Assembly (NCBI GenBank): GCA_016125255.1
Contig: WGMD01000012.1
Span: 62,001 to 126,000, forward strand
Direction: 5' to 3'
DNA: 64,000 nt
Origin: Planctomycetota bacterium
GTDB taxonomy: Bacteria > Planctomycetota > Phycisphaerae > Phycisphaerales > Zrk34
A model generated the notes under the pieces. The model was not told the origin of the DNA and ran no database searches. It saw nothing but the letters and a program-made list of their open reading frames with translations. A program made the translations under genes and the position numbers. Shown piece after piece: positions 1 through 9,774 of the stretch (the first letter of the stretch is position 1; each line of letters starts with the position of its first letter).

Positions 1-2814
1 GTCGCCGTTGAAGGCGGGGGCGGGAGGCCATTCGGTATTGTGAATCGTCACGACTGGGCCGCCGAGGTTGAACTGGAGATGCACGCTCGCCGCCGTCGCC
101 GCCGGTTCGGGCTTGGCGTTTTTGTTGTCGGCCTTCATGGGTTTGTCGGCCGGCTTCTCGCCTTCGGGTTTCTGAGCCGTCGCGCCGGCGGGGGCGGGCT
201 CGGCGGGCTTGGTGTTGATCACCGCCGCATCCGTCGACGCCGTCGCCAGAAGCCGAAAGCGCCCGATGTTGAAGCGATTGGCGATCGTGAACGTCAGCAC
301 CGATCCGGCCGGCGCGACCGATCCCGCCGGCTCGACGGCGAACGATGCGGTGCGCGCTTCGCCCGGATGATCCTTCACGGACCAGAACGTCTTGGGGTCG
401 CCGTCGATGGCGTTGGCGATGGCGTACTTCTCTTCGTCCATGTCCGCCGTCGGCTGCGCGAGTTTGAGCGGCTGCGTCTTCGTCGGATCATCCTTGGGCG
501 CGATCGTCACGCCGAATTCCGCCAGCGCGAACACGCCGCCCGCCGCCGCGCCCGGTCCGCCGTCACGCAGCGAAGCGTCGGGCAACAGCTCGATCCGCAC
601 GCCCGTCACCGCCGGGATGTCCGTCTCGCACGTCACGGTGTACGTGTCGCCCGCGACCTTCTTGGAGTCCACCAGGATCGACCCGTCATCCTGCACGCTC
701 ATCTGCGACTTTTCCGCGCTGGACTGGTTCGTCGGCTTGAGCACCACATATTCGCTTAACGCCGGAGATGCCGGCGGCGGAGGCGGCTCGGTCGGCTTGG
801 GCGCGGGCTCCGTCGGTTTGGTCATCGCCTTCGGCGGCGTCAGCGTCGCCAATTCAGCCGACGGCTCGGCCGACGACACCAGCAGCCGCACGCGCCCCAT
901 GGTCAGCCAGCGCGGCTGATGAAACGCCAGCCGCACCGTCAGCAGCGCGCCCTCGCGCTTCTGAATCGGCGTCGGCACCGTAAACGTCACCTGATGCGCC
1001 TTGCCGAACTGGTCGGCGATGCTCCAGAACACCTTGTTGTTGGGCTCGAGCAGATGCTTGACCGTCGTGTTTGTCTGCTCGAAGTCCGCGATAGGATTAG
1101 CGAGCGTGATGAGTGTCAGCTTGTCGGGCGTCTTCTCATCGGAGATGAAAAACGCCACGTGCGTCAGCGCGAAATTGCCCGACCGGCCGGGGCCTTCCTT
1201 CTTGAGCGACGGGTGCGGCAGGGCCTGTATGCAAAGCTGACGAATCGGGAAATGCGATGCTCGGGTCACAAACGTGTAGGTATCTGTATCCGCCCCGCGG
1301 CCGGACACGAGCACGGACCCGTCTTCGAGCCGCGTCATGTCCGCCCCGCTGGCGTTGATCGCTTCGCGAATGTCCAGCACATGCCACTGACCGTCAATCG
1401 TTTCGTTGGCGACTTTGTCGTCGAGCGGTTCGAAGGTCGACTTGTTGGCGTTGGCAGGTTGGCCCGTTGTCGGGGCCGGCTCGGGCTTGACGGGGGCGGG
1501 CGTCGTCGGTGCGGGGGCCGGTTCAGGTTTTGGCGCCGGCTCGGGCATCGGCTCGGGTTTGTTCGGGGCGAGCGCGACGGGCGTCGCAGGTTCAGGCGTC
1601 GTTGTTGTTGTCGTCGGTGCAGGCCTTTCGCCCGGTTCGGGCACATGGGGCAGACGCACCTCTTCGCGGTCGGCCGCATCGTTCGACGGCCGGGTCGACG
1701 ACACCGACGATCGCGACACGGGCTGCGACTGCTTAAAGGCGATGACGCCGATCACGATGGCGATGATGAGCAGCACGGCGATGATGGCGCTGGTCATGAT
1801 CAACGGGGCGTTCTTTTGGGCGGTGCTCTTGGAGCGCGATCGCGGCGAGGAGACGGTCGAAAGTTCGTGAAGCTGCTGACGCTCGAGCGGGATGTTCGCC
1901 GCGGCGCGAGCCGCACGCAGATCGACCAGCAGGTCGTCGTAGTTGGCATAACGATCGGCGGGGTCGGCTTCGAGCATGCGGGCCACGACGGCGATCGTGC
2001 GATCATGCAGATCGCTGCGGAAATCGGTCAGCGGCGGGGCCGGCGCTTTGAGCCGCGCGGAGATGACCGCTGTCGCTTTGGACCCGGCGAACGGCGGGCG
2101 ATGGGCCAAGAGATGAAACAGCGTCGCGCCCAGACTGTAGATATCCGCCTGTTGATCCGCCGGCTTGCCGCGCACGACTTCCGGCGCGACGTAGTAGGGC
2201 GTGCCGGCGATTTCGTCGCTGGATTTGCGGGCGATTCGCGCCACGCCGAAGTCGATCAGCTTCGCATTGCCGTGCCGATCGTAAAGAATATTCGCCGGCT
2301 TCACGTCCATGTGCACGAGCCCGACCTGACGCGCCGCTTCGAGGCCCTCCGCGACGTGAATCGCCAGATCGAGGCACGCGGTTTCGTCGGCCTTGTCGGT
2401 GAGCATCTTTTTCTCGACGCTTCCGCCGTCGAGCAATTCCATCACGATGTACGGCTGTCCGCGGTACTCGCCGATGCTGTGCACCTGCACGACGTTCGGA
2501 TGATTGAGCGCCGCCAGCGCCCGCGCTTCGGACTGGCACGCCTGCGTCAACGCGCTCGACTCGGCGTCGGCGCGGAGAATTTTCATCGCGACCTGCCGGT
2601 GCAGATTCTCATCAAACGCGCGGCAGACGATGCCCGCCGCGCCTGTGCCGATTACGGCCGTCAGCAGAAAATCGCCGAACGACGCGGGGACGGTGAACTG
2701 GTGATGGCAGGCGGGGCATTCGATGGTCGACAGCGGCTTGGGCCCGCTCGGGTCGATCTCGGCCCCGCACTTGCCGCAGTTCAATTGCTTGACGCGTTCG
2801 GCCTTGAAATCCAT
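1..2814 (-). CDS. Zinc-ribbon Ser/Thr protein kinase with duplicated C-terminal extracytoplasmic modules (C-terminus cut by window edge)
   Basis: Starts at the ATG at 2814 and reads open for 938 codons off the left edge. Residues ~12-40 form a CxxC...CxxC zinc ribbon. A protein kinase domain follows: VAMK Lys, catalytic loop HMDVKPAN (HMD instead of HRD, so a non-RD type kinase), and DFG within LIDFGVAR. A transmembrane helix lies near residues 338-360, followed by a long Pro/Glu/Thr linker. The outer part contains two similar modules (roughly 510-650 and 720-870), each with a 'GPG' loop and an 'FWS' motif. Related segments occur in the DUF1553 protein at 18990-22505. It probably phosphorylates cytoplasmic targets in response to an envelope signal. 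It is the last gene seen of a tightly spaced minus-strand run (61 bp after the methyltransferase stop). The kinase call is certain; ligand and substrates are unknown. Confidence 0.93.
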   Translation of the reverse strand, partial: MDFKAERVKQLNCGKCGAEIDPSGPKPLSTIECPACHHQFTVPASFGDFLLTAVIGTGAAGIVCRAFDENLHRQVAMKILRADAESSALTQACQSEARALAALNHPNVVQVHSIGEYRGQPYIVMELLDGGSVEKKMLTDKADETACLDLAIHVAEGLEAARQVGLVHMDVKPANILYDRHGNAKLIDFGVARIARKSSDEIAGTPYYVAPEVVRGKPADQQADIYSLGATLFHLLAHRPPFAGSKATAVISARLKAPAPPLTDFRSDLHDRTIAVVARMLEADPADRYANYDDLLVDLRAARAAANIPLERQQLHELSTVSSPRSRSKSTAQKNAPLIMTSAIIAVLLIIAIVIGVIAFKQSQPVSRSSVSSTRPSNDAADREEVRLPHVPEPGERPAPTTTTTTPEPATPVALAPNKPEPMPEPAPKPEPAPAPTTPAPVKPEPAPTTGQPANANKSTFEPLDDKVANETIDGQWHVLDIREAINASGADMTRLEDGSVLVSGRGADTDTYTFVTRASHFPIRQLCIQALPHPSLKKEGPGRSGNFALTHVAFFISDEKTPDKLTLITLANPIADFEQTNTTVKHLLEPNNKVFWSIADQFGKAHQVTFTVPTPIQKREGALLTVRLAFHQPRWLTMGRVRLLVSSAEPSAELATLTPPKAMTKPTEPAPKPTEPPPPPASPALSEYVVLKPTNQSSAEKSQMSVQDDGSILVDSKKVAGDTYTVTCETDIPAVTGVRIELLPDASLRDGGPGAAAGGVFALAEFGVTIAPKDDPTKTQPLKLAQPTADMDEEKYAIANAIDGDPKTFWSVKDHPGEARTASFAVEPAGSVAPAGSVLTFTIANRFNIGRFRLLATASTDAAVINTKPAEPAPAGATAQKPEGEKPADKPMKADNKNAKPEPAATAASVHLQFNLGGPVVTIHNTEWPPAPAFNGD

Positions 2815-2875
2815 GCGCGATTCACCTCAATCGCCGATTCGCCGCACCTTGCACACAACACGAACATATTACGCA

Positions 2876-3664
2876 TTACTTTACCAGAATTGCAGGACGA
2901 CCGGCGCCGCCCGCCGTCCGCCGGGCCTTGAGACGCACATACGGCGGAATGTACCGGCTTCGATCCCCGAAGCTGCCGGGCTTCGCCGACAGGTCCGCAT
3001 GATTCGGTTCCGCCAGATCCTCGATCACGAAACCCGCCCGGCACATCTCGCCGATGAGCTGATCCCAGCGGTGCAGAAACTCCAGCGTGCCCGGCTCGCG
3101 ATGCGCCGACCCGAGCACCGGCGGGAGCGGTCCCTCCCGATAATACGGCTCGGTGATCTCGTAACCGTGCGGCCCGCGCAGAATGTCCGCCTGCAAGCTC
3201 GTCGGCTGCTTGTGCTGCGATACGAATAACCCGCCCGCCTTAATTACCCGCGCGACCTCGTCGTACACCTTGCGAATGTCCGGCACGTAACACGTGCTCA
3301 CCGGCTGCACCACCATGTCGAAACTTCCATCGACCAGCTTCGACAGATCATCCATCGACGTCGCCAGAGTCACGAGATTCAATCCCGCTTCGCGCGCGAC
3401 ATGCCGATCGATTTCAAGCTGCGCCTCGCTGACGTCAACGACCGTGACATACCCGCCCGCCGCGGCATAGAGCGGACCCTGTCGCCCGCCCCCGGAACCC
3501 AGACACAGAATGGTCTTCCCCAGGGCGCCTTCCGTCCGCACCCAGGGATCGATCGTCTCGTTGGCCTTGGCCAGTTCATCCTTCGTGGCGGGCCGCGTGA
3601 ACCGCCGCCCCTCGCGCACGCGCTGATCCCACGCCCGCCGATTATGTTCGATCGGATCGTTCAA
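2876..3664 (-). CDS. Class I SAM-dependent methyltransferase
   Basis: A 262-residue protein with a Rossmann-type SAM-binding motif I (LCLGSGGGRQG, around residue 53), an acidic end of strand 2 (VVDVSEAQLE) and a motif-IV-like FDMVVQPVSTCYV. The C-terminal half has a Trp/Tyr-rich segment typical of small-molecule methyltransferases, but no substrate can be assigned. It begins only 4 bp after the stop of the upstream M28 peptidase and is followed by the kinase, so it is most likely co-transcribed with both. Length and motif order are normal for the family. Confidence 0.88.
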   Translation of the reverse strand: MNDPIEHNRRAWDQRVREGRRFTRPATKDELAKANETIDPWVRTEGALGKTILCLGSGGGRQGPLYAAAGGYVTVVDVSEAQLEIDRHVAREAGLNLVTLATSMDDLSKLVDGSFDMVVQPVSTCYVPDIRKVYDEVARVIKAGGLFVSQHKQPTSLQADILRGPHGYEITEPYYREGPLPPVLGSAHREPGTLEFLHRWDQLIGEMCRAGFVIEDLAEPNHADLSAKPGSFGDRSRYIPPYVRLKARRTAGGAGRPAILVK

Positions 3665-3668
3665 ACGC

Positions 3669-6575
3669 TCAATCCCGTGACTGGGGCGTGATTTTCAGTT
3701 CCACCGTCTTACCATCGCGCTCGACGATCATCGTCTCCTCCTGACCGATCTTCAGGGCTTCGATGGCGTAGGTGTAGTCGTAGATGTTCTCGATTTTGCG
3801 GCCGGCGAGATTGACGATGATGTCGCCGCCGCGCACGCCGGCTTTTTCCGCCGGACCGCCCTTGGCGACGCCGGAGAGTTTCACGCCCTTGATGTCACCC
3901 TGCGAATAATCCGGGATCGTGCCCAGATACGCGCGGAGCGAACCGCCGCGCGCGCCGCTTTCGGGACGCTTCTGCGCGACATACTCGGGAACGTCGGCCG
4001 TGATCGCCAGCGAGCGGGTCAAGAGGCCCATGAATCTGGCGATCTTCGCCGCGGCTTCATAGTTGATCTTGTCGGCCGTGTCGGTCGGGCGGTGATAGTC
4101 TTCGTGCGCCCCGGTGAAAGCGCAGAGAATCGGCACGCCGTGGGCGTAGAACGAAGTCGAGTCGGTCGGAAGGTAGCTGTCGGCGCTCGTCGCGATGTTG
4201 AGCCCGACCGGCACATTCGCTTTTTCGATCAGCGCGCCCCAGTGCGTGCTCGAGCCGGTGCCCTGCACGATGAGTTTGTCGACGTAGCGGCCGACCATGT
4301 CCATGTTCAGATACGCCGCCACGTGATCGCGTAGCGCGTGATCCTTGTCATCGTGCGCCTGCACGTAATGCGACGAGCCGATGAGTCCCAGCTCTTCGCC
4401 GCTCCAAGCCGCGAAGATCACATCGTGCTCGAGCTTGAGTTTGCCCGTGTCTTTCATGTGTTTGAGCCACTGTGCGATTTCGAGCATCGCGGCGACACCG
4501 GAGGCGTTGTCGTCGGCCCCGTGATGAATCTCGCCCTGTTCGCCCGCGTGGGCCAGCGAGCCGCTCTCTTCGCCATGGCCGAGGTGATCGACATGCGCCC
4601 CGATGATGACGGCGGACTTCGTCGGCGTGTCGCCGGCGGCGAGTCGCGCGATGACGTTGCGGCCGGTGCGCTTGATGGAGCGAATGTCCATGTTCCCGCT
4701 GAGTTTCAGGTCGGCGAGGTCAAAGCCGATCATGGCATCGCCCGTGTCGAGCTTGTCCTGCAACTCCTTGAGGTTCTTCCCGGCGGCGGCGAGCCACTTG
4801 TTCGCCATATCGTCCGTCACCGTGATCGCCGCCACCGACGTTCCGGCCAGCGAGGCGTCGTCGCCGAGCGGGACAAGCTGGTGCTTCACCTTCGAGTTGG
4901 GTCCGCTGACGATGATGATTCCAGCGGCGCCCTTGTCACGCGCGATCATCGCCTTGTAGCGCAGACTGGCGTAGCGCGAGAGCGTGTGACGCTCTTTTTC
5001 GTCGATCTTTTCGGGCATGTAGCGCAGCATCATGACCCATTTGCCGCTCACGTCCTGATGTACATACGAGTCGTAGCCGTCGTTGCCATTATCGGCGGGG
5101 GCGACGATGCCGTAGCCGACGAAGACGATCTGCGTCGGGTCGATCTTGCCGGGCTTCGTGAACGAGAGCGGTCGCCAGTCTTCATTGAGTTTGTAGGTCT
5201 GATCGCGGAGGGTCAGCGTGTTGTGATCGCCGAGGTCGATGCCGGCGGTGAAGTCGAAGGGTTCGAAGTACGAGCCGCCGTCACCTGCGGGGGCGAGGCC
5301 GAAGGATTTGAAATTGTCGGCGACATATTGCGTGGCAAGCTGTTCGCCCTTGGTGCCGGTGAGTCGGCCTTCCAGGGCGTCGCTGGCGAGATAGGTGATG
5401 TGCGTGCGGAGGTCGGCGGGTGTGATGTCGGCGTCGGTCGGCGCGGCGGGTTCGGGGGTGGTGACGACTTGTTGCGGGGCGACTGAAGTCTCCCCGCCGA
5501 GGGCGGCGAGGGCGGCGGCGTGGTTCCAGTCGGCGATGAAGATCTGCGACTGCTTCGCGGCGGTGCGATTGCTGGTCCAGGCCAGCTTCGCGCCATCGGG
5601 CGAGAAGACCGGCAGGCCGTCGAATCCGTCCGAGTCAGTGACGCGTACGGGTTCGTGTTTGCCCGCCGCGTCGACCATGTAAAGCTCGAAGTTGGCGAAC
5701 CCGTGCTTGTTGGTCGTGAAGATCAGGTACTTGCCGGAGGGATGAAAGTAGGGGGCCCAGCTCATCGCGCCCATGTGGGTGAGCTGCTGCTGATCGGACC
5801 CGTCGATGTTCATCGTGAAGATTTCAGCCGTCGCGCCGTCGGGGCTGAACCGGCGCCAGCAGATTTTCTTCCCATCCGCCGAGAAAAACGGCCCGCCGTC
5901 GTAGCCGGGCACGTTCGTGAGTTGCTTCACATCCGAACCGTCGGCGTTCATGATGTAAATGTCCATCATGTACGCCGGGTCCATCTCGAAGTGCTTCTTG
6001 TCCTCGTCGGACATCGGAGCGGAATACGCCTTGCGGTTCGAGGCGAAGGCGATCAGCTTGCCGTTCGGCGAGTATGAACCTTCCGCGTCGTAGCCGAGCG
6101 TATTCGTCAGGTTGACGCGCTGACCGGTGGCGAGTTCCTGCGTGTAGATGTCATAGTGTTCATCGTAATCCCATGCGTAGCGTTTCTGTTTTCCCGCGGC
6201 GCGGTCATCGAGTTCGGCTTTCTGCTTGGCTTTCGCATCGGGGTCCGCATCAGTGGAGGCGTAGAGCACATGCTGGCCATCGGGATGGACCCATGAGCAG
6301 GTCGTCTTGCCGTAACCGGGCGAGACGCGCTGCGTGTCGCCGGTTTGAAGGTTCATCAGATAGATTTGATAGAACGGATTGTCGGCTTCGCGCTCCGATT
6401 GGAAAATCATCTTCGAGCCGTCGGCGGAGAAGTATCCCTCGCCGCTGCGCTTGCCGTCGAAAGTCAGTTGGCGGACGTGCGTGAGAAATGGCGGGGCGGG
6501 CTCATCGGCGCGGATCGAAGCCGGGAGCACGGCGACGAACGCGACGAGCAACATGGAGAAGAGTTTGTGACGCAT
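3669..6575 (-). CDS. Secreted TolB-propeller / PA / M28 aminopeptidase / PDZ protein
   Basis: A 968-residue exported protein with an N-terminal signal peptide ending near ADEP. Domains in order: five or six TolB/PD40 beta-propeller blades (repeats such as FSADGKKICW and FSPDGAKLAW, to ~residue 350), a protease-associated-type insert, an M28 zinc peptidase domain, and a C-terminal PDZ domain with the loop GVRGGDIIVNL. M28 metal ligands are visible: GAHVDHLG (His, Asp), GADDNASG (Asp), WSGEELG (Glu pair), MDMVGR (Asp) and a final His in the EDYHRP segment. It should remove N-terminal residues from peptides in the periplasm or outside the cell. The upstream DUF1080 gene ends 3 bp before its ATG, indicating one operon. 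The propeller-peptidase-PDZ combination is large compared with plain M28 enzymes. Confidence 0.93.
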   Translation of the reverse strand: MRHKLFSMLLVAFVAVLPASIRADEPAPPFLTHVRQLTFDGKRSGEGYFSADGSKMIFQSEREADNPFYQIYLMNLQTGDTQRVSPGYGKTTCSWVHPDGQHVLYASTDADPDAKAKQKAELDDRAAGKQKRYAWDYDEHYDIYTQELATGQRVNLTNTLGYDAEGSYSPNGKLIAFASNRKAYSAPMSDEDKKHFEMDPAYMMDIYIMNADGSDVKQLTNVPGYDGGPFFSADGKKICWRRFSPDGATAEIFTMNIDGSDQQQLTHMGAMSWAPYFHPSGKYLIFTTNKHGFANFELYMVDAAGKHEPVRVTDSDGFDGLPVFSPDGAKLAWTSNRTAAKQSQIFIADWNHAAALAALGGETSVAPQQVVTTPEPAAPTDADITPADLRTHITYLASDALEGRLTGTKGEQLATQYVADNFKSFGLAPAGDGGSYFEPFDFTAGIDLGDHNTLTLRDQTYKLNEDWRPLSFTKPGKIDPTQIVFVGYGIVAPADNGNDGYDSYVHQDVSGKWVMMLRYMPEKIDEKERHTLSRYASLRYKAMIARDKGAAGIIIVSGPNSKVKHQLVPLGDDASLAGTSVAAITVTDDMANKWLAAAGKNLKELQDKLDTGDAMIGFDLADLKLSGNMDIRSIKRTGRNVIARLAAGDTPTKSAVIIGAHVDHLGHGEESGSLAHAGEQGEIHHGADDNASGVAAMLEIAQWLKHMKDTGKLKLEHDVIFAAWSGEELGLIGSSHYVQAHDDKDHALRDHVAAYLNMDMVGRYVDKLIVQGTGSSTHWGALIEKANVPVGLNIATSADSYLPTDSTSFYAHGVPILCAFTGAHEDYHRPTDTADKINYEAAAKIARFMGLLTRSLAITADVPEYVAQKRPESGARGGSLRAYLGTIPDYSQGDIKGVKLSGVAKGGPAEKAGVRGGDIIVNLAGRKIENIYDYTYAIEALKIGQEETMIVERDGKTVELKITPQSRD

Positions 6576-6578
6576 GGT

Positions 6579-7190
6579 TCAGTCGGTTTTGATTTCGATG
6601 TCCTTGAACTGCACATCCATGTCCATTCCGCCGTGCAGTTGCAGACCGAAGTGTCCGGACTTGGCGCCTTTTTCGTCGGTGAGGTCGGCGGTTTTGTAGC
6701 CGTTGATGGTGACGACGATGTGCGGGCCATGACATTCGAGCAGCAGGTCGGTCCACTCGCCGGGCGTGTAGTGCTTGCGCATCTCGACGGGGTCGGGTTT
6801 GACGACCCATGCGCGCCCGAGCGTTTCGTAGAGTCCGCCGGTGTCCATCTCACGGTCAACTTCGACCTGAAAGCCCTTGACGGAGACGGCGCTTTTGACG
6901 GGCTCGGAGTGAAAGTAGAACCCGCTGTTGCCCCTGGTGACTTTGAACTTGGCGCGGATGGAAAAGTTGGTGTAGGCCGCGTCGGAGAGGAGGATGCCGT
7001 GCCGCTTGTCGGACGCTTCGTTGGTGCCTTGCAGCGTGCCGTCGACGACTTGCCAATTGCCGCCGGGCGTGGCGTGCCAGCCGGCAAGCGTCTTGCCGTC
7101 GAAGAGCGGCCTCCACTGCCCGGCCGGCTCGTCCGCGCCGAGCAGCGCGCCCGCCGCGAGCACCAACATGAACGTCATCAACCATCGCAT
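6579..7190 (-). CDS. DUF1080 (3-keto-disaccharide hydrolase family) secreted protein
   Basis: A single-domain DUF1080 protein of 203 residues with a signal peptide (MRWLMTFMLVLAAGALLGAD). It has the family signatures WRPLFDGKTLAGW at the start, a mid GFYFHSEP strand, FQVEVD, and a closing FGLQLHGG...FKDIEI. The fold is a concanavalin-like beta sandwich. Members have been linked to hydrolysis of 3-keto-glycosides. The longer reading frame extends upstream to 7445, but the ATG at 7190 gives the signal peptide and is preceded by GGGAG at suitable spacing. The previous gene, also DUF1080, stops 14 bp upstream and the M28 peptidase follows after 3 bp. Confidence 0.9.
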   Translation of the reverse strand: MRWLMTFMLVLAAGALLGADEPAGQWRPLFDGKTLAGWHATPGGNWQVVDGTLQGTNEASDKRHGILLSDAAYTNFSIRAKFKVTRGNSGFYFHSEPVKSAVSVKGFQVEVDREMDTGGLYETLGRAWVVKPDPVEMRKHYTPGEWTDLLLECHGPHIVVTINGYKTADLTDEKGAKSGHFGLQLHGGMDMDVQFKDIEIKTD

Positions 7191-7204
7191 GATCTGCTCC
7201 CGTT

Positions 7205-8542
7205 TCAGTTGAGCGGCTTGATGCGGATGTTGCGGAACTGATACACCTGCTTGCCTTCGCCGTGGTGCTGAATGCCGATGTACCCGCTGGCGTCGGTCGA
7301 GTCGTGATAGTCGGTGGTCTGCTGGTCGTTGATGAAGATCTGGATGTGATCGCCCTTGGCGATGATGTGGTACTTGATCCATTCGCCGAGCGGCGCCTTC
7401 ACCAGATGCTCGTCCTTGGGGTGGTCTTTGCCGGGATGCAGCCACCCGCGGCGGCCTTCATCGTAAAGTCCGCCGGTCCACGCACGGTCGCTGGGGTCGC
7501 ACTCGGCCTGATAGCCGTACACCTTGTTCGGGTCGGCGTGGCAACGGAACATGATGCCGGAGTTGCTGTGCCCGGTGGTGGGGAGCATGATCTGGGCTTC
7601 GAGTTCGAAGTCGCTGTACTGCTTGTCGGTGACGAGGAAGAACTTCTGGCCGGACTCGAGATGGATCGTGCCGTCTTCGACCCACGCCTTGCCGTACTTG
7701 TAGGGATTGTGCCAGCCGGTCAGATCCTTGCCGTTGAAGAGCGTGATCCAGCCGTCCGCGTCGGGGGCGGCCGCAGGGGCGTCATCGGCGGTCAGAGCGG
7801 TGGTGGTGCTGGCCTGCGGGAGGGCGGCGCCGGTGTCGGGCAGTTCCTTGATCTGAAGGTTCTTCCACATGACCCACAGCGGCTCGTCCTTCTTGCCCAC
7901 ACCATGCACCTGAAGCGCGATGAAGCCCTCGGCGGTCATCGCATCGTGCAGGTCGGCGCGAAGCTCGCCGTTGAGATGGGTCACAATATGATCGCCGTTG
8001 CATTCGACGCGGACATGGTTCCAGTCCTCGGGCTTGATGACCTTCTCGCCCTGCTTGGTGAACTCGGCTGCATTGCCGCCGTCGCGCCCGGGGTAGAGCC
8101 AGCCGCTGCGCCCTTCGTCATACACGCCGGCGGTCCACCAGCGCTTGCGGTGCGGATCGTTGTCAATCTCGCACTGATATCCATGGACGCGGCCGGCGGC
8201 GACCTTGATGGTCTTGCCGGCGACTTCGTAGGTCTTTTCGGCGTCGTAGACGTTGGAGCGGAACTGCACGCCGGAGTTCAACTCGGTGTTGACCTTGAAG
8301 TCGTATTCGAGAACGAAGTTGCGGTAGGTCTTTTTGGTGCAGAGGAAGCTGTTGGCGGTGTTGGGGACGGAAGTGCCGACGATGGCGCCGTCCTTGACTT
8401 CGTACTTGGCCTTCCCGCCGTGCTGTTCCCATCCGTCGAGGGTCTTGCCATCGAAGAGCGGGACGAACCCGTCTTCGGCGTGAGCGGTCAGGGGTTGGCA
8501 GAACAGGACGAGAGCGAACAGCAGTGCGGTTTTGCGGATCAT
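7205..8542 (-). CDS. Tandem double-DUF1080 secreted protein
   Basis: A 445-residue exported protein with a signal peptide MIRKTALLFALVLFCQPLTAHA. It carries two complete DUF1080 domains: the first opens with FVPLFDGKTLDGW (~25-225) and the second with WITLFNGKDLTGW (~255-445), joined by an Ala/Thr/Asp-rich linker. Both contain the 'GYQ(C/A)E.D' and 'GLYDEGR.GWL.PG' type motifs of the family, so neither half looks decayed. The ATG at 8542 was chosen over an upstream ATG (8590) because it starts the signal peptide and has GAGGA upstream. It heads the minus-strand operon that runs to the kinase. Two catalytic-type sandwiches on one chain suggest processive or bivalent action on keto-glycan substrates (inference). 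Confidence 0.91.
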   Translation of the reverse strand: MIRKTALLFALVLFCQPLTAHAEDGFVPLFDGKTLDGWEQHGGKAKYEVKDGAIVGTSVPNTANSFLCTKKTYRNFVLEYDFKVNTELNSGVQFRSNVYDAEKTYEVAGKTIKVAAGRVHGYQCEIDNDPHRKRWWTAGVYDEGRSGWLYPGRDGGNAAEFTKQGEKVIKPEDWNHVRVECNGDHIVTHLNGELRADLHDAMTAEGFIALQVHGVGKKDEPLWVMWKNLQIKELPDTGAALPQASTTTALTADDAPAAAPDADGWITLFNGKDLTGWHNPYKYGKAWVEDGTIHLESGQKFFLVTDKQYSDFELEAQIMLPTTGHSNSGIMFRCHADPNKVYGYQAECDPSDRAWTGGLYDEGRRGWLHPGKDHPKDEHLVKAPLGEWIKYHIIAKGDHIQIFINDQQTTDYHDSTDASGYIGIQHHGEGKQVYQFRNIRIKPLN

Positions 8543-8649
8543 GCGGGGAGTCCTCTGTGGGGGCGGAACACTCTGGCGTGAACGGTCCATGATAATGGCT
8601 GTACGGTGATACGTAAACGGTGGTTCCGGGGTCGGGGCGGATGGGGCGC

Positions 8650-8685
8650 AAAAAGAAGCCCGCTCGCCGGTGTGGCGAGCGGGCT
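8650..8685 (-). terminator. Rho-independent terminator of the porin gene
   Basis: A perfect 12-bp stem (8657-8668 with 8674-8685) closes a 5-base loop. Read on the minus strand it is followed by a T-rich run (TTCTTTTTG). It lies about 90 bp beyond the stop of the porin at 8778 and separates it from the DUF1080 operon. Confidence 0.9.
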
Positions 8686-8777
8686 GGGTGGAATCATCAG
8701 GCGTTTGGCGGGCGGAGGGACGGATCCGATCCGCCGCCGCCCCGTTCCTCCCCGTTGGGAGGGACGCAAGGGTGTGA

Positions 8778-9710
8778 TTAGTAGCTGAAGCTCACACCGA
8801 CCTTGCCGTAGACGGAGTCACGATCGCCATCGGTGATCGCGCCGCCGCCGGCACCCAGAGCCGCAGCATTCTGGCTCAGGTGGATGTAGTGGACGCCGGC
8901 CGTGAGGGTCCAGGCGCCGTACTCGGAGCTGACGAAGGCCAGCGGAACGCTGACGTCAGCACCGATGTCGAAGAAGCCGAAGGTGGAGTCCTTCGTCGAG
9001 GCGTCCTGGTAGTAGTCGTTGAGACTCAGGCCGACGGTGACGGGGACGTTGAGGGTGATGGGGTATTCCTTGGAGTCGACGATGGTGAAGGTCGGTCCGA
9101 AGGCGATCTGGAAGTACTGACCTTCGTTGGACCCGCCGTCGGCCTGGTTGTCCAGTTCCTGAACGAGGGTGATGGACGGAGCCATGGCCCACTGACCGAG
9201 CAGTTCGCTGTCGTCATAGCTGAGCGAGAAGCCCAGTTCCTGAATGGTGTCGAACCCGTTGTTGGGGCTGGTGAGGGCGGTGTAGGTCATGCCCAGGGAG
9301 AACTTGTCCATGAGGCCGAAGGTGAACCCGGCATAGAGGTCGGATTCGTACCAAGCGTCGGGGCCGACGCCGCCGGTGCCGGTGGCGAAGGTCTGCTCGG
9401 AGTGGAAGCTGTTCCAGATGCCGACGTTGAAGTCGATGCTCTGGAGGGGGCCGTCACCCTTGTACAGCGCGACGCCCATGTCGGCGTAGGGCTGAATGAT
9501 GAAGCCCTGGTTCTCCTGAGCGATGCCGCGGAACCAGTAAGCGGTGGTGACATCGAAGCCGCCGGAGAACGAGAGCTTGCCGGTGTTGGGGCCGGCGGGC
9601 GCGGCGGCTTCTTCAGCAGCCATCGCACCGACGGGGGCCATCACCGAACCGGCGACCGCCGCAGCGGCCAGCCAACGACGAAAACCAAACATTGCGTGTC
9701 CCTTTGCCAT
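8778..9710 (-). CDS. TorF-family putative outer-membrane porin
   Basis: A 310-residue outer-membrane beta-barrel-type protein. The N-terminal signal peptide (MAKGHAMFGFRRWLAAAAVA...) ends after GAMA. The mature start has the family signature TTAYWFRGIAQENQGFIIQPY, like the 'TorF/Gcw_chp' putative porins. Alternating hydrophobic strands follow, and the protein ends in an aromatic residue in VGVSFSY, as expected for BAM-recognised barrels. The ATG at 9710 was preferred over upstream in-frame starts because a strong AAGGAG sits 8 bases before it. It has its own terminator (8650-8685) and a long leader, so it is probably monocistronic and well expressed. Substrate unknown. Confidence 0.87.
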   Translation of the reverse strand: MAKGHAMFGFRRWLAAAAVAGSVMAPVGAMAAEEAAAPAGPNTGKLSFSGGFDVTTAYWFRGIAQENQGFIIQPYADMGVALYKGDGPLQSIDFNVGIWNSFHSEQTFATGTGGVGPDAWYESDLYAGFTFGLMDKFSLGMTYTALTSPNNGFDTIQELGFSLSYDDSELLGQWAMAPSITLVQELDNQADGGSNEGQYFQIAFGPTFTIVDSKEYPITLNVPVTVGLSLNDYYQDASTKDSTFGFFDIGADVSVPLAFVSSEYGAWTLTAGVHYIHLSQNAAALGAGGGAITDGDRDSVYGKVGVSFSY

Positions 9711-9751
9711 TGTGGCAACTCCTTGTTGGTTGTAGGGAACCTGAGCGATGC

Positions 9752-9774
9752 GGGACCGCCTACCTAACGGTCCC
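9752..9774 (-). promoter_or_regulatory. 5'-leader hairpin of the porin gene
   Basis: A 7-bp GGGACCG/CGGTCCC stem with a 9-base loop lies about 42 bases upstream of the porin ATG. The 240-bp region from 9711 to 9952 is comparatively AT-rich and must hold the porin promoter; no convincing -35/-10 pair could be chosen. The hairpin may stabilise or regulate the leader. Confidence 0.35.

Noticed and set aside
919-2931. A 670-residue open frame on the plus strand rich in Arg/His
   Set aside because: It is antisense to the kinase, with composition typical of the shadow frame of a GC-rich gene; the kinase motifs lie on the other strand.
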